A DNA stretch of 6,725 nt from Bacteroidota bacterium (lineage in GTDB: Bacteria; Bacteroidota; Bacteroidia; Chitinophagales; Chitinophagaceae). Location: NCBI GenBank assembly GCA_023433265.1, contig JAEZDR010000094.1, positions 1 through 6,725 on the forward strand, written 5' to 3'. The notes under the pieces are model-generated. The model saw only the letters and a program-made list of their open reading frames with translations. It was not told where the DNA came from and did no database searches. Every line of letters begins with the position of its first letter. Position 1 is the stretch's first letter. The position numbers were made by a program, and so were the translations under genes. Shown here piece by piece: positions 5,578 to 6,725 of the stretch.

Positions 5578-6725
5578 TCAGGTTACCCCTTTTATCCATT
5601 CTACCATTTGTTGCAAGGCCCTTGGGGAAAAGGTTTGTTCTATCTCGGTATATTCACTCACGTTACCGGTTTTCGATTCCTGGAAAAGATGGTTGAGGTT
5701 TTCCAGTTCTACTGTCTTTAGTTTCTTATTGCCACCAGATTCAATTGCCGTCTTTATCGCCGCTAGATTAGCCTTGGCGGGTACCTGGAAATCTTTGCTG
5801 CCGTTTAGGGCAAGCACCGGCACTTTTACCTTTTTGAGGTATTCAGCAGGGGTGGTTTGCAGCAGGCTTAATACTTCGCTCCCGGTTATCTGTCCTATCA
5901 GCGCTTTGCGTTGTTCTTCAGGCATCATCAACATTTCGGGCTGCCGCCGGAAATAGGCGTCAAGTGAGTCCTTCAGTAGCGAAGTATCCAGGCCAGACCT
6001 TATTATCTTATAAGCACCGCCTAGCAATTGCTGTCCAACGCCTATTTGTTTTTCATCTATTCCAAGCATTCTTTCATAAGTTGCTTTTTGTAGCAACATT
6101 AATTCATCGCCATTCATGCCCGGCCCGGCAAGCATTATTACCCAGCTCACATCTTTATTTTCTGATGCCAGTTTAGGTGCCACAATTCCGCCGATGCTAT
6201 GGCCGATTAATCCTATCTTCTTCGGCTCCACCTCTTTCCTTGTTTTGAGATAGTTAAGCGCCGCCGTTACATCGTTGATTGTTGTGCTAATGCTGGTAGA
6301 AGCCACAGTTCCGCCAGACTTGCCAACGCCACGGTCGTCGAAGCGCAGCACGGCTATCCCACTCTTTGTAAGCTCATCAGCGATTAGCAGATATGGCTTA
6401 TGGCCAAACATATCACCATCCCTGTTTTGCGGGCCGCTACCGCTAATAATAATGGCCACCGGGTACCTACCTTCTTTTTTCGGAAGAGAAAGCGTGCCTG
6501 CAAGTTGTATTTTGTCTTTGCCATTATGAAAAACAACCTCCTCTGTATGATATTTGAAAGGTGGCTTTGGTTCCTGGGGGCGGTTCATAACAATGTTGCC
6601 CCTTGTTAGCTTTAGCTTGAACTTCGTGCCGCCTTGTGCCCAATAGCCTTCAATATCATTCGCTGCATTAAGTTTCCCCTGGTACTCTGCTTTAAACTGC
6701 GGCATAGACAGCGCAAGCAAAGAGT
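5578..6725 (-). CDS. Alpha/beta hydrolase (serine esterase/peptidase-like), 5' end cut by right edge
   Basis: The reading frame is open to the window edge, so about 382 C-terminal residues are present and the true start lies outside. Numbering residues from the TTG codon at 6720: residues 8-40 (PQFKAEYQGKLN to FKLKLTR) look like the end of the N-terminal beta domain common in this secreted hydrolase family. The fold then shows AIIISGSGPQNRDG (89-102, oxyanion region), AVLRFDDRGVGKSGG (123-137), the nucleophile elbow IGHSIGG (S175), the acid D310 in LNGSKDFQVP, and H344 in LENLNHLFQ. The triad is therefore complete. A lid-like helical insert spans about 205-285. Relatives act as esterases or aminoacyl-type hydrolases and are often exported; the substrate here is unknown. 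TTG at 6720 should not be taken as the start, because codons continue upstream and the N-terminal domain would be cut. It is convergent with the LytTR gene, with 6 bp between stops, and is probably unrelated to that operon. Confidence 0.9.
   Translation of the reverse strand, partial: SLLALSMPQFKAEYQGKLNAANDIEGYWAQGGTKFKLKLTRGNIVMNRPQEPKPPFKYHTEEVVFHNGKDKIQLAGTLSLPKKEGRYPVAIIISGSGPQNRDGDMFGHKPYLLIADELTKSGIAVLRFDDRGVGKSGGTVASTSISTTINDVTAALNYLKTRKEVEPKKIGLIGHSIGGIVAPKLASENKDVSWVIMLAGPGMNGDELMLLQKATYERMLGIDEKQIGVGQQLLGGAYKIIRSGLDTSLLKDSLDAYFRRQPEMLMMPEEQRKALIGQITGSEVLSLLQTTPAEYLKKVKVPVLALNGSKDFQVPAKANLAAIKTAIESGGNKKLKTVELENLNHLFQESKTGNVSEYTEIEQTFSPRALQQMVEWIKGVT

Noticed and set aside
5569..5594. 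TAAAAG/CTTTTA inverted repeat as a bidirectional terminator
   Set aside because: The stem is 6 bp, almost all A-T, with a 14-nt loop; too unstable to support.
6718..6720. TTG as the start codon of the hydrolase
   Set aside because: The frame is open to the window edge and the sequence begins inside the family's N-terminal beta domain, so the gene is truncated by the window rather than starting there.

Overview
The window reads as chromosomal DNA of a member of the Bacteroidota, probably a Chitinophagaceae-like or related environmental lineage. The evidence is a CarboxypepD-regulatory/plug/OMP_b-brl_3-type outer-membrane barrel, a LytS-type kinase with a LytTR regulator, start codons without Shine-Dalgarno sequences, and one clean TAnnTTTG promoter element. 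The genus is inference. I see no mobile element, CRISPR array, tRNA or rRNA.

Layout: (1) 1-249, minus strand: the N-terminal 83 codons of single-strand DNA-binding protein SSB, cut by the left edge. (2) 250-399: a divergent intergenic region with a 10-bp palindrome. (3) 400-807, plus: a small zinc-ribbon protein of unknown function. (4) 808-1255: a 448-bp non-coding region. It holds a weak hairpin, a short direct-repeat pair, a striking 11-bp-period tandem array (about 963-1116, 14 units) and a good Bacteroidota promoter element at 1207-1214. (5) 1256-3709, plus: an 817-aa outer-membrane beta-barrel (TonB-receptor-like) protein with signal peptide. (6) 3724-3749: a perfect 10-bp-stem hairpin between the barrel gene and the next gene. 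(7) 3761-4852 and 4849-5571, plus: a LytS/YehU-type membrane histidine kinase and a LytTR response regulator, with ATGA stop/start overlap. (8) 5578-6725, minus: an alpha/beta hydrolase with intact catalytic residues, convergent with the regulator, its 5' end cut by the right edge.

The likely working unit is barrel - kinase - regulator: an outer-membrane protein with a two-component system that may control it or share its signal. The most unusual element is the 11-bp array, about 90 bp upstream of the candidate barrel promoter. Its period is close to one DNA helical turn, so all units would face the same side of the helix. That suits cooperative protein binding, but the function is unproven. 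The genes themselves belong to recognisable families, and I do not see a clearly new protein system.
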